Below, one piece after another: positions 33,270-43,051 of a stretch of 58,269 bases of DNA. Source of the stretch: DAIOEK01 sp036746315 (GTDB taxonomy: Bacteria; Chloroflexota; Anaerolineae; Anaerolineales; Anaerolineaceae); assembly GCA_036746315.1 (NCBI GenBank), contig DAIOEK010000015.1:1-58269 (forward strand), given 5' to 3'. Each line of letters opens with the position of its first letter. Positions within the stretch are counted from its first letter, which is position 1. The notes beneath the pieces were generated by a model. The model worked only from the letters and a program-made list of their open reading frames with translations, had not been told where the DNA came from and did no database searches. Position numbers and translations under genes: made by a program.

Positions 33270-34870
33270 GCGATCCCTTCCTTGAAACATTCCTGAAAAA
33301 ATTCGACGACAGCCAGTATCCGCAGGATTTTTTGAAAAAATACGAGGTGATGGAATGCCTGTCGCACAATGAAACGGGCGAGACGTTCCTGATCCGCGAG
33401 AAAGACAGCGGTGAACGATTCGTCGCCAAGTGCTACGCCAAGAACGCGCATGCGGCAACCATCGTCAAGAGCAGCCTGTTGAAAGGCGCCGACCATGCCG
33501 GGCTGCCCGCCCTGGCAGGGGAGTATCAGAACGACGAGATGTACTGCGTGGTGCGAAAATATATTGCCGGGCAAACCCTGGCGGAATATGTGCAGGAAAA
33601 CCCGATCAGCCGGGAACGCTTTCTCTCCATTGCATTGCAATTGTGCGACATCCTCGCGTACCTGCACCGGCAAAATCCGCCGGTCATACACCGCGACATC
33701 AAGCCGCAGAACATCATCATCGACGAAGAGGGGCAGATCACACTGATCGATTTCGGCATCTCGCGCTCATATAACAAAATGGCAGGTGAAGATACCACCC
33801 GTTTCGGCACCCGGCGCTATGCTGCCCCGGAGCAGTACGGATTCGCACAGACGGACAACCGCAGCGACATCTTCTCGCTGGGGGTGTTGTTGAGTTGGCT
33901 GCTGAACGGACATACCGACCCGGCGGAAGCGGAGAATGACCCGCGCAAGGATGTTTACCAAAAGGTTGCCAGGAAGTGTACCTCCTTCGACCCGCGGGAT
34001 CGCTATCAGAACGTCGACCAGGTGAAAACCGCCCTGCTGGGACGGACGCTGCCGGGCAGGCTCACACTGTTGGCGAGCGCGGCTGCCATTCTGCTGACCG
34101 CCTTCCTGTTGATCAATGCATATATACTGCATCCGGTTGCGTCCGCCGGAACGAGCTTTAAAGAGCCGCTGATCGAGGAGGCGGTGCGCCTGCAACTGGG
34201 CAAACCCGAAGGGGAAGCCATCACCCCGGAGGAACTGCTGACGGTGCGCGAGCTGTTCATCATCGGTGACCGGGTCGCAGCAACCGAAGCGGAATACCAG
34301 ATGCTGGTGAACCAATTTGCCGTCAACTCCGACACCTTTCACCAGGGGACTATTTCCACATTGGGCGACCTGGCAAAATTGAAAAACCTGCAGCGGATAT
34401 CGCTCTCCGATCAGAACATCAGCGATCTCACCCCGCTGGCACAGCTCCGCGAACTGGAAAGCGTCGACCTGCGCCACAACCCGGTCCGTGATGTATCGCC
34501 CCTGGCTGGCGATACCGCGTTGACCATGCTGACCCTTTTCGACACCGAGGTGACGGACCTGACCCCCCTGCGCGGCTGCTTCCGCCTCACCAACCTGAGC
34601 ATCGGCTACACACCAGTGGAGACGCTGGCTGCGCTGGATGGGCTGGACGGGCTGCAATTCCTTGACATCGCCAGGGGACGGATCAAATCGCTGGATGGGA
34701 TCGAGATATTCCCCCAACTGGAAGGGATATACCTCGCCAATACCCCGGTGCAAGACCTCTCTCCGCTGCTCAAGCTGCCCCGTCTGCAATCCGTCGGGAT
34801 CAGTGAAAACATGCGTTCCAGCGCCGAAGCGATTGAAAAGCAAGCCGGTTTCACCATTCAATACCAGTAA
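33266..34870 (+). CDS. Receptor-like Ser/Thr protein kinase with extracellular leucine-rich repeats
   Basis: A 534-residue single-pass membrane kinase. The kinase domain (about 25-260) has Lys55, the catalytic loop HRDIKPQN (142-149), DFG at 162-164 and the APEQYG activation end, so it should be active. A membrane helix covers about 265-288. The outside part carries LRR units at about 365-520 (LQRISLSDQNISDLTPLAQL and similar), a binding surface for a ligand. Translationally coupled to the HTH protein. This is a eukaryote-like one-gene receptor with a linked DNA-binding protein. Confidence 0.93.
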   Translation: MSDPFLETFLKKFDDSQYPQDFLKKYEVMECLSHNETGETFLIREKDSGERFVAKCYAKNAHAATIVKSSLLKGADHAGLPALAGEYQNDEMYCVVRKYIAGQTLAEYVQENPISRERFLSIALQLCDILAYLHRQNPPVIHRDIKPQNIIIDEEGQITLIDFGISRSYNKMAGEDTTRFGTRRYAAPEQYGFAQTDNRSDIFSLGVLLSWLLNGHTDPAEAENDPRKDVYQKVARKCTSFDPRDRYQNVDQVKTALLGRTLPGRLTLLASAAAILLTAFLLINAYILHPVASAGTSFKEPLIEEAVRLQLGKPEGEAITPEELLTVRELFIIGDRVAATEAEYQMLVNQFAVNSDTFHQGTISTLGDLAKLKNLQRISLSDQNISDLTPLAQLRELESVDLRHNPVRDVSPLAGDTALTMLTLFDTEVTDLTPLRGCFRLTNLSIGYTPVETLAALDGLDGLQFLDIARGRIKSLDGIEIFPQLEGIYLANTPVQDLSPLLKLPRLQSVGISENMRSSAEAIEKQAGFTIQYQ

Positions 34871-34988
34871 ACTGTAAATAAGCCATTAATTCTGCCGTAT
34901 GTGTGCATTTTGCACACCTACTATTTGCGTCTTTCATTAAAATCAAACTAAACTATAAATTTGCGAGCAAAGAGAGGTCATCGATCCA

Positions 34989-36971
34989 ATGAAAGGCAAA
35001 CTGGCAGTTTTTGGTGTATTCATTTTGTGTTGTATTTTCATTCTCAGCGGGTGCGCTGCTGCGCCCGCCACTGAAGCCGTGGTTGCGGATACGGCAACAC
35101 CCGTCCCGGCGGAACCAACCGCCACCCAGGTGGTACCGACCGACACCCCGGAGCCAACCCCCACCCCCGAACCTCCGATCCCCTGCAATATCACTTTCGA
35201 TAGTGATCGTGACAACAACCTGGAAGTTTACAGCATGGGACCGGACGGCAGCCATCAAACCAACCTGACCAACAACCCTGGGGATGATTTCGACCCGGTG
35301 TGGTCACCGGACGGCTCTGAAATTGCCTTCTCCTCGAACCGGAAAAATAGCCAGGGCGACGGGCTGTTTATTTATGTGATGAATGCCGACGGCAACTACG
35401 TCCACCAGCTTTCGCAGCAGGGCGACAGCCGGTTCCCCGACTGGTCACCGGATGGCAGCCGGATCGCCTTTTCCAGCGAGGGCGACATCTACGTGATCAA
35501 TGTGGATGGCAGCAATGAGATCAACCTGACCCAAAGCGAGGAGAACGATGAACAGCCCAAGTTCTCACCGGATGGGCAGCAAATCGCATGGCTCCGGGAA
35601 AATGAGAATGACAGACAGGTGTTTGTGATGGATGTGAATGGCTCGAATACAGTCCAGGTTACCCACGGCGGCAAAGCGAACGACGCCGAATGGACGGTGG
35701 ATGGGCGCATCTTCACCCACTGGGAGAACCCGGATGGCATCTGCTTCAATTGCGTGGTCACCGCGGATGGCAAAGAGGTGATCGATGGCGGCGGCAAAGG
35801 CACCATCCAGGAATTCCTGCCCTTCTGGACGCCGGACGGCAGGAGGGTGGAAATGGTCAGCGGACAATTCCCTTCAGACCGCAAGTGGGAGAACATATTT
35901 TTGGTGGGCGAAGTCTTCCCCGATATGTTCCTGAACCTGAGCAACACCGATGCAAACGACAGGAACCCCGATATCCCCGCACGGTGCGGTCCGGTTACGG
36001 AGGCAATTGCAGAAAACCCGGTGCAGGAACAGCCACAGGCAACCCAACCCGTCCCCACAGGGGGCATCGTCCTGGGTTATGCAATGGCGGGGGATAAAGA
36101 ATATAAAGAAAGCGACCTGCTCAAAGCCTGCAACGAACTGCAAATCCAATGCATCAAGGGGAAGGATGTTGCCCAACTTGCCGAACAGAACGTAAACGCC
36201 ATTGTATACGTATCCAACCGGTGGGATGTATTGGGTTCTTTCTCGCAAATTTGGGATGCCGCGGAAGGCAAACGGATACCGGTGTTCGTTGCAGATGCCG
36301 AATCAGGCGTGCAGAGCGTTTATAACCTGTCGACCGAATCGACAGCCCTACAGACCAGCCTGGAATGGATGTTCAAGGAAATGGGCGACAAGGGGAAATT
36401 GGCTTATTACAACTTTGGACACAACGACTACCACCAGGAATTAATTGACGGCATGCTGGCGAAGCATCCGAATATCCAGGCTACTGCCATGCCTGCCGAT
36501 TTCGGCGGGAACGGTTACAACGAAGAAAGCATCGCCAAACTGGTGAAGGACAACCCCGACCTGGGCGGGATTTGGTCGGATGATAATTTGAACGCGATCT
36601 TTTGGGGGCTGAATAATATAGAGCCATCCCCGGTGACGGTCTGCCCTCCCCGTGGAGACTTTTTACAGCCCTGGAAAGAGCGGATCGATTCGGGGTCTTC
36701 CTTCAAGTGCATCGCCACCCTGGTTCCCGGCGGAACAGCCTACGAGGCTGTTTATGTGGCATACTTTGTGCTGAATGGTTCCACCATCAACCCGGAGAAG
36801 CTGGGGGGATATTATGGCAACACATTAGTATATGATTATCCGATCATTACCAATGAGAATCTGGAAGAGTGGCTTGGCAAAATCGATACGCTGCAATCGG
36901 GTAATTGGGACACATTGGAAATGCGCCCCATGACACCTGAAGAAATCAAGGCAGCCTGGTTCAACGAATAG
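34989..36971 (+). CDS. Lipoprotein fusing a TolB-like propeller to a periplasmic sugar-binding domain
   Basis: A 660-residue exported lipoprotein (lipobox FILSGC) with a Pro/Thr spacer. Residues about 65-330 hold PD40/TolB-type beta-propeller blades (DPVWSPDGSEIAFSSNR, PDWSPDGSRIAFSS, PKFSPDGQQIAW). A second Pro/Gln linker at about 335-355 joins a type-I periplasmic binding domain (about 358-655: VLGYAMAGDKEYKESDLLKACN, VNAIVYVSNRWDV, LAYYNFGHNDYHQELIDGM). AGAGAGGTC precedes the ATG. No transporter genes adjoin, so it may be a sensor or a scavenger. The fusion is unusual. Confidence 0.85.
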   Translation: MKGKLAVFGVFILCCIFILSGCAAAPATEAVVADTATPVPAEPTATQVVPTDTPEPTPTPEPPIPCNITFDSDRDNNLEVYSMGPDGSHQTNLTNNPGDDFDPVWSPDGSEIAFSSNRKNSQGDGLFIYVMNADGNYVHQLSQQGDSRFPDWSPDGSRIAFSSEGDIYVINVDGSNEINLTQSEENDEQPKFSPDGQQIAWLRENENDRQVFVMDVNGSNTVQVTHGGKANDAEWTVDGRIFTHWENPDGICFNCVVTADGKEVIDGGGKGTIQEFLPFWTPDGRRVEMVSGQFPSDRKWENIFLVGEVFPDMFLNLSNTDANDRNPDIPARCGPVTEAIAENPVQEQPQATQPVPTGGIVLGYAMAGDKEYKESDLLKACNELQIQCIKGKDVAQLAEQNVNAIVYVSNRWDVLGSFSQIWDAAEGKRIPVFVADAESGVQSVYNLSTESTALQTSLEWMFKEMGDKGKLAYYNFGHNDYHQELIDGMLAKHPNIQATAMPADFGGNGYNEESIAKLVKDNPDLGGIWSDDNLNAIFWGLNNIEPSPVTVCPPRGDFLQPWKERIDSGSSFKCIATLVPGGTAYEAVYVAYFVLNGSTINPEKLGGYYGNTLVYDYPIITNENLEEWLGKIDTLQSGNWDTLEMRPMTPEEIKAAWFNE

Positions 36972-37001
36972 TTGCCAACACACAGGGGATTCTGGATCAA
37001 A

Positions 37002-37033
37002 GAGCTGTCTCGGTTCGAGACGGCTCTTTTGTT
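37002..37033 (+). terminator. Intrinsic terminator after the propeller-binding-domain gene
   Basis: Twelve-base stem AGAGCTGTCTCG against CGAGACGGCTCT (one G-U pair), then TTTTGTTT. It lies 30 bases after the stop. Confidence 0.85.
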
Positions 37034-37090
37034 TGGGCGGGGAAGGCGGTTAGAAAGACCGGCAGCATGGTGAGCAGAAGCTGCGACGCT

Positions 37091-38554
37091 TCAAACAAGG
37101 TCGGGAGAGACCATGTAAGGCAATCGCAGGGAGATGACGGTGCCCTTGGCAGGGGTGGAGCGGATGCTCAGGCTGCCGCCGAACAGCCGGGCACGTTCGT
37201 ACATGCCGGCCAGCCCGATATGCCCCTGGCGCACATATTCCTGGATATCCTGGCTGGCGAAAGATGCTCCGTCATTACGGATATTGGCAGCGATCTCTGT
37301 ATCGCTGAAAACCAAATCCACCTGCACGAGGGCGGCATCCGGCGCATGCTTGCGGATGTTGGTGAGGGCTTCCTGCACCACACGGTAAACGGCAAGCTCC
37401 AAATCCGGCGCCAGACGGCGTGCCTGCCCGGATACGCTGAGTTTGCAATACAGTCCCTCCCTGCTCTGGCTGGTTTTCTGGCACAGCGAATCGACGGCAA
37501 CTTCCAACCCAAGCTCGTCAAGCAAGGGCGGGCGCAAGGCAATGCTGATGCTGCGAACGTCATCCAGGGTGCGGATGAGCAGGTTGTGGATCTCGGTCAG
37601 CCTTTCCTGTGCCGCCTGCGCGTCGTTCTCCATTTCGTTGCGGCACAACTCCACCCGCTGGCTCAGTCCTACCAGGTCTTGCAGGGTACCGTCGTGCAAC
37701 TCATGGGAAAGACGCTGGCGTTCCTCCTCCTGGCTGAGCAGGGCTTTGTGCGCGAGGCGGCGCAATGCGGATTGCTGCTCGGCAAGCCGGATGACCATCT
37801 GGTTGAAAGCGCGGGTAAGGCTGCGCGTTTCCTGCGGACCTGATTCCTGCACCGGGTGGAAGATGCTGCCGGGAACCGCCCGGTCGGCATTTTGGGTCAG
37901 CATGGTGATGGGGCGGATGATCCTGCCGATGGCAAGATGGAGCATCAACAGGGAGAACAGCACGCCCAAAAAGGTGATCCCGCTCAACAGCCATTGATAA
38001 TTGACGGTGGGCGCCATGATCTCCGCCCAGTTTTCGAGCAGCACAACACGCATATCCGAGCCGGGGGTGCGCGCGGCGGAGAGCATCACCTCGCCCTCCT
38101 GGTCGGGCAACTGGATCAGGCGGCTGGTTGGCAGAGAGCCCAACGCGGGCTGCGCAAAGCCTTCAAAGCTGATCAAATTCTGAACGGGGCCCTCGGCAAA
38201 GCGATTGAGAATCACTCCCTGCGGGTTGATGATATAAACAGTATGAATGTTGGTAATGCCGGAAGAACGGAGCACGGCTTGCAGGTCCAACGTCTGCGGA
38301 TCAGCACCCGCGGCCAGACTTTCTTCCACATGCGCGGCAACCATCTGCGCCTGGGTGGTGTTGCGCTGGGTCACCAGATCCAATGAAAATCGGTAGAACA
38401 CATTGGTGATGGCGAGGACGGAAATCAGCGCGAACAAAGCCAGCGGAAAAAAGGACGACCACAATAACTGCACCCGAATGGGGGCATTGGTCAGATCGCC
38501 TGCCGGTTGAGGGTTATCCACCGGCTGCGGTTTGGCGCGGCTTTTGCTACTCAT
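37091..38554 (-). CDS. NarX/DegS-type sensor histidine kinase
   Basis: A 487-residue membrane kinase. Two membrane helices enclose a sensor region of about 150 residues (QRNTTQAQMVAAHVEESLAAG at its start), then HAMP (IGRIIRPITMLTQNADRAV). HisKA_3 shows the phospho-acceptor His in ERQRLSHELHDGTLQDL, and the ATPase domain has VVQEALTNIRKHA and GHIGLAGMYERA. TTGGAG lies upstream of the ATG. The first eight bases overlap the response regulator gene. Divergent from amt; a signal related to nitrogen is possible. Confidence 0.92.
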   Translation of the reverse strand: MSSKSRAKPQPVDNPQPAGDLTNAPIRVQLLWSSFFPLALFALISVLAITNVFYRFSLDLVTQRNTTQAQMVAAHVEESLAAGADPQTLDLQAVLRSSGITNIHTVYIINPQGVILNRFAEGPVQNLISFEGFAQPALGSLPTSRLIQLPDQEGEVMLSAARTPGSDMRVVLLENWAEIMAPTVNYQWLLSGITFLGVLFSLLMLHLAIGRIIRPITMLTQNADRAVPGSIFHPVQESGPQETRSLTRAFNQMVIRLAEQQSALRRLAHKALLSQEEERQRLSHELHDGTLQDLVGLSQRVELCRNEMENDAQAAQERLTEIHNLLIRTLDDVRSISIALRPPLLDELGLEVAVDSLCQKTSQSREGLYCKLSVSGQARRLAPDLELAVYRVVQEALTNIRKHAPDAALVQVDLVFSDTEIAANIRNDGASFASQDIQEYVRQGHIGLAGMYERARLFGGSLSIRSTPAKGTVISLRLPYMVSPDLV

Positions 38555-39206
38555 GGGTCTCCAAGGTGATCCAACCATTTTGAATGGCGCAGGCAACCGC
38601 CTCGGAACGGCTGCTTACCTGCAGCTTGCTGAAGATGTTGCGCAGATGCACCTGAACCGTCTGGACGCTGATGCCCAACTCGGCGGCAATCTTTTTGTTG
38701 GCATAGCCGTGGGCGGCTGCACGTAATACATCCATTTCGCGCTTGGTGAGGCTGGCAGGGCTATCCCCCCGGCGGTACATCTGGCGGCTGCCCAAATGGC
38801 TGACCAGCTTGGTGCTGATGCGCGGCGAGATGGCGGTCCCGCCATCCCTGACGATGCGGATGGCGTCCGCCAGCTCCGCGCCACTGGACGACTTCAGCAG
38901 GTATCCGCTGGCACCCGCCTGAAAAAGCGGGTAGACATAACTGTCATCGTCATATGCCGACAGGATCAAGACCTTTACGTTCGGGTAACGAGTAGTGATG
39001 ATGCGGGTGGCTTCGATGCCATTCAGCCTGGGCAGGCGCACATCCATCACGACGATATCGGGCTGGCTTTCGCCGGTCAGGGTGATCGCCTCCATGCCAT
39101 CAGAGGCTTCACCTACCACGCGGATATCATCATATTGCGCCAATAACTGGCGGGTGCCTTCCCGCACGATCTTATGATCCTCAACGAGGATAACCGAGAT
39201 AATCAT
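38547..39206 (-). CDS. NarL/LuxR-family response regulator
   Basis: A 219-residue transcription factor. Receiver domain with VEDHKIV, the phospho-acceptor Asp in DIVVMDVRLPR near residue 54 and Lys in GYLLKSSSG. The LuxR-type HTH is LTKREMDVLRAAAHGYANKKIAAELGISVQTVQVHLRNIFSKL (in part) near 150-195. First gene of a two-gene unit with the kinase. The 152-base region toward amt may hold its target site. Confidence 0.93.
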   Translation of the reverse strand: MIISVILVEDHKIVREGTRQLLAQYDDIRVVGEASDGMEAITLTGESQPDIVVMDVRLPRLNGIEATRIITTRYPNVKVLILSAYDDDSYVYPLFQAGASGYLLKSSSGAELADAIRIVRDGGTAISPRISTKLVSHLGSRQMYRRGDSPASLTKREMDVLRAAAHGYANKKIAAELGISVQTVQVHLRNIFSKLQVSSRSEAVACAIQNGWITLETHE

Positions 39207-39358
39207 GAGATTATCTTAGCATAAGCGGATGAAAATGCCCAAACCCGATTTCTACCTGATTTCAGGTAGCTGCACTAACCATCTTTGTGCATGGAAGAGC
39301 AGGGCAAATTCCTTAAAATTTAATCGTCAAATCAGATTAAAAAGGAGAAATTAGACAC

Positions 39359-40536
39359 ATGATCGATCCTGCTGCTACCGCACTGGTGCTAATTTGTTCC
39401 GCCCTGGTGTTCATTATGACCCCGGGGCTGGCGTTTTTTTACGGTGGGTTGGTGCGCCGCAAGAACGTCCTTTCTATCATGATGCAAAGTTTCATTTCGC
39501 TGGGCATCGTCACGACCATCTGGGTCTTTGGCGGATTCAGCCTGGCATTCGGCAAAGACCTGGGCGGCATCATTGGCGACCTGCGCTACTTTGCCCTGTC
39601 TGGCGTGGGCATCAATCCCCTGACCGGACAGGTCATCCCGGCGCTGGCGTTCTTCGTCTACCAGGAGATGTTTGCCATCATCACACCGGCGTTGATCACC
39701 GGTGCGTTTGCCGACCGGGTGAACTTTAAAAGCTACCTGGTATTCCTGGTCTTCTGGTCTGTCGTTATCTACATTCCACTGGTCCACTGGGTGTGGGGCG
39801 GCGGTTTCCTGCAGAACATGGGCGTGGTGGATTTTGCAGGTGGTACGGTGGTGCATATCAGCGCCGGTTTTGCCGCGCTGGCTTCGGTGTTCATCGTGGG
39901 CAAGCGCAAACTGCTGCCCAATGAGAAGACGACGCCGCACAACATCACCTATGTTGCGCTGGGCACCGGCTTACTCTGGTTCGGATGGTTCGGGTTCAAT
40001 GGCGGCAGCGCGCTGCAAGCCAACGGGATTGCTGCCACCGCCTGGGTGAACACGGATATTGCCGGTTCACTGGCGATGATCACCTGGCTGTTCATTTCCT
40101 GGATCCATGAAGGCAGACCGAGCATGATCGGCGCACTCACCGGCGCGGTTGCCGGTTTGGCGACGGTTACCCCGGCGGCAGGGTACATTCAACCCTGGGC
40201 GGCGGTGATCATTGGCGTGCTGGCGGCTTTCGTTTGCTACGGCGCCATCCAACTGCGCATCAAATGGGGCTGGGATGATGCCCTGGATGTTTGGGGCTGC
40301 CATGGCGTCGGCGGGCTGTTGGGTGTGATCCTCACCGGTGTGTTTGCCTCTTCGGCGGTGAACGGCGTGAGCGGCCTGATCGAGGGCAACGTGCGGCAGT
40401 TCGGTGTGCAGGTGTTTGCCGGCGTGCTCACCGCAGCATTTGCGTTCGGAATGACTTGGCTGATCTTGAAGATCATGAACATGGTAAGACCCGTCCGGGT
40501 ACCGGATACGGTTGAGGTGAACGGTCTGGACGAAGG
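39359..40536 (+). CDS. amt: Ammonium transporter (3' end lost in assembly gap)
   Basis: A trimeric ammonium/ammonia channel protein. The visible 392 residues have about eleven membrane helices. Landmarks are FYGGLVRRKN, DFAGGTVVHISAG with the recruiting Asp and first pore His, FGWFGFNGGSAL and the second pore His in WGCHGVGGLLG. It ends in VEVNGLDEG, where most family members have only about ten more residues, so it is nearly complete. AAGGAG precedes the ATG. A PII gene that often follows amt would be hidden by the gap. Confidence 0.95.
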
Positions 40537-40636
40537 NNNNNNNNNNNNNNNNNNNNNNNNNNNNNNNNNNNNNNNNNNNNNNNNNNNNNNNNNNNNNNNN
40601 NNNNNNNNNNNNNNNNNNNNNNNNNNNNNNNNNNNN
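40537..40636. other. Scaffold gap of exactly 100 N
   Basis: A fixed length of 100 N is a convention for an unknown distance. Reading frames that appear to cross it are artificial. The true distance between amt and the zinc-ribbon gene is not known. Confidence 0.98.
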
Positions 40637-41250
40637 TTAAGTTCCTGTCGTTTGGCAGACAGTTCGGCGGAAATTTGGACAATGGGCTGCAAAATCAGCA
40701 TAAACTGATTTGCCTCTTTGCTGTTATCCTTCAGCTCCACAATATATTGATAAAGGCGAGAAAGCTCCTCTGGTTCATTGAGTCCGGGAAGGTTCATGCG
40801 TTCCACCACATCCAGGTGATATATCCAGGCGCCCGTCTTGGGATCTTGACTGACTGCCAGCGCCAGGATATCGCGAGTCAACTGCGGATGCCCAGTCACC
40901 AGCTGCGTGTATTGATTGACCAACTTCAATTCCTTTGAATCTCTGCCCCAGAAGTCTACTTGGTTATCCCTGCAACATTGCAGCAGGTCGTGGCGGATTT
41001 TATTCGCCCGCTCCTCCAGCTCCTTTATCCGGTTATTGAGAATCTCCAGCACCAATTGAGATGCCTGCGTCTCTTTCAACCTGGCTGAAGCGGTTAATTC
41101 ACGCGCTTTTATCGGGGCAAGTAAGCCATCCGCCCCCTGTCTCAGCAGCAGTTCCGTTCCACAGTGTGTGCAAAAAATCTTCTCCAGCCCCTTCTCCAAC
41201 TGGATCTGCCCCCCACAGGACGGACAACGCAGCACAATGAAGTCATCCAT
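40637..41250 (-). CDS. Zinc-ribbon and coiled-coil protein (3' end lost in gap)
   Basis: The visible 204 residues start with a zinc ribbon (VLRCPSCGGQIQL then KIFCTHCGTEL, Cys pairs near 9/12 and 27/30). A coiled-coil-forming helix follows (ARLKETQASQLVLEILNNRIKELEERANKIR, in part). Beyond that is a mostly helical region without motif. Cytoplasmic. Not recognised beyond the ribbon. The C-terminus runs into the assembly gap. Confidence 0.7.
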
Positions 41251-41293
41251 TTTTGCCTTTTCCTCTTTGTTTTTGTGAAGTGAATCCCAACCA

Positions 41294-42856
41294 TTATAAT
41301 CCGTCGGTGGAATTCAGATTCGTGTCCATACGGCGGAGTTCATAAATGGACCACCCGCCAAATTTTTTAATCAGCCTGACGCGGGGAAGGTTTTTTGCAA
41401 TCGATTTCAGTTCATCATCATGCAATACAATATAACGCACATTGGTTTCCTTCAAATAAGACAATATGCCATCCGGATCCTGGCGCATGATGGAAACAGT
41501 ATTTCGATCGACCTCACTCCGTATGCGGTCATAAATGGCATTGTCGTAATGCCACGCCGTTGTCTGAACGCCCAGGAAATCCCAGTATTTCAACTCCAAC
41601 AAATACCTGCTTGAAGGATCATCAGCCAATAACTTATTTAAATAAGTGCCGGCACTGACGGCATCCGAAGTAATTTCACTTGCGAACCGCGGGATACGGA
41701 TTGATTCCAATACAATATTCGCGGCAAACAACAAGATCAGCATACCGGCAAACACGCCGCGAAACCAACGTACAGGTCTGTCGCGCAAAAACGAAACCCC
41801 TTGATAAACCGCATACCCCAGATATGGTGACAACCCAATAACGTAAAAAAGGGAATAGCGACCGGGCGCAGCCGTTGCCGGAACTGAAAGATAATTCATA
41901 AAACTGTCGAAGATCAATACGACCAGGGTAAGAACCAGCGGAGTCCACTTCCAAACGCCCTGCCGCCTTTCTCTATACAGAAAAGCAAAGCCGGCGATCA
42001 CCATCAGCCAAAACAACGGATTCAGGTTTTCAAGCAAGAGCCTGGGATAGTAAAGCAGCTTTTCCCACCCTGCCACTTCGTACCCGTTGTAATACCATTT
42101 TGAATACTCCGTGTGTTTGGAAAGAAACAAGAAAACTTTCCCCGTATCCCAGTATTGTATGGCGGAGAAAAGCAATATCAGTAAGTTTCCAATAAAATAG
42201 AAGCCAATTAATTGAAAAAGATGGCGATAGTTTTTTTGACGGATATCCTTGAAGAAATATCCCAGGGTAAGCAAATTGACAATATTGATCGCCACCCAGG
42301 CAGGTACATGAAATCCGGTGGAGATCAAAAAACAAACCCCGGCAATCGCCCAATACCCGCGGCGCGCACTTTTCAACCACACAACCAGAAAATACAGCCC
42401 GGTAAAGAAAAAAGCCAGATAATACACATCCAGCATGGGCGTTGCGCTTAGCCAGACAAACCACGGATGAATGGAAATAAAAGTTACACTGGCTGCTGCG
42501 ATCCAAAAATTGGAAAACAGATAGCGTATGGTTAAGAACAGGGAAACAATCAACAGAGCAGATGCCAGAAAAACGGTCAATCTGGGCGCCCAAACAACAT
42601 CCGACCAGACCATCAGAACCGTACCGTTCAGGTATTTTTCCAATGGCAGCCAGGTATCCCTGGTGTCGAGAAGCAGGTTAAGTTGAGGGTGCAGGGACCA
42701 TTGCGCAGCACGCATTCCACGGCTAAATTCATCCGCAGCCAGGCTGACAAAACCCAGGCGATATAGCTCCACCTGGATCACAATCCGCAATGCATTGAGT
42801 GCGGTCAGAAAGGCAATGGTTTTGCCCTTTTCTGAACGAAGCAGCTTGTTTGCCAT
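41294..42856 (-). CDS. GT39/ArnT-like membrane glycosyltransferase
   Basis: A 520-residue polytopic enzyme that should transfer a sugar from a polyprenyl donor on the outer face of the membrane. About eleven hydrophobic helices. The first external loop has LAADEFSRG with the acidic residues that act as base and metal ligand in this fold, and LDTRDTWLPLEKYL as in protein-mannosyltransferase relatives. The C-terminal 110 residues form a soluble domain. ATG chosen over a TTG one codon before. Lower GC than its neighbours. Confidence 0.75.
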   Translation of the reverse strand: MANKLLRSEKGKTIAFLTALNALRIVIQVELYRLGFVSLAADEFSRGMRAAQWSLHPQLNLLLDTRDTWLPLEKYLNGTVLMVWSDVVWAPRLTVFLASALLIVSLFLTIRYLFSNFWIAAASVTFISIHPWFVWLSATPMLDVYYLAFFFTGLYFLVVWLKSARRGYWAIAGVCFLISTGFHVPAWVAINIVNLLTLGYFFKDIRQKNYRHLFQLIGFYFIGNLLILLFSAIQYWDTGKVFLFLSKHTEYSKWYYNGYEVAGWEKLLYYPRLLLENLNPLFWLMVIAGFAFLYRERRQGVWKWTPLVLTLVVLIFDSFMNYLSVPATAAPGRYSLFYVIGLSPYLGYAVYQGVSFLRDRPVRWFRGVFAGMLILLFAANIVLESIRIPRFASEITSDAVSAGTYLNKLLADDPSSRYLLELKYWDFLGVQTTAWHYDNAIYDRIRSEVDRNTVSIMRQDPDGILSYLKETNVRYIVLHDDELKSIAKNLPRVRLIKKFGGWSIYELRRMDTNLNSTDGL

Positions 42857-43051
42857 CAAGTTCCGCCGGTATCATCAAGCTAAAGAAACGATCAAATTCC
42901 CCTAAGTGTACTTGCTATTCCCTGTCCGTAATTCGCAGACAAGCCGGAGAACTGTCAAAATCGGATGTGGGACGAATAAATCATACACCCTTTTGTCCCC
43001 GTTATCCGCAATCACACGAAGTTGATAACAACCAGGTTTGTGGGGTTATTC

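Noticed and set aside
37067..37843. 258-codon frame on the plus strand
   Set aside because: Shadow of the NarX-type kinase; no start signal or domain.
39359..40708. Ammonium transporter frame read through the N run to 40708
   Set aside because: The N run breaks the sequence; residues after it are an accidental frame of the neighbouring contig part.
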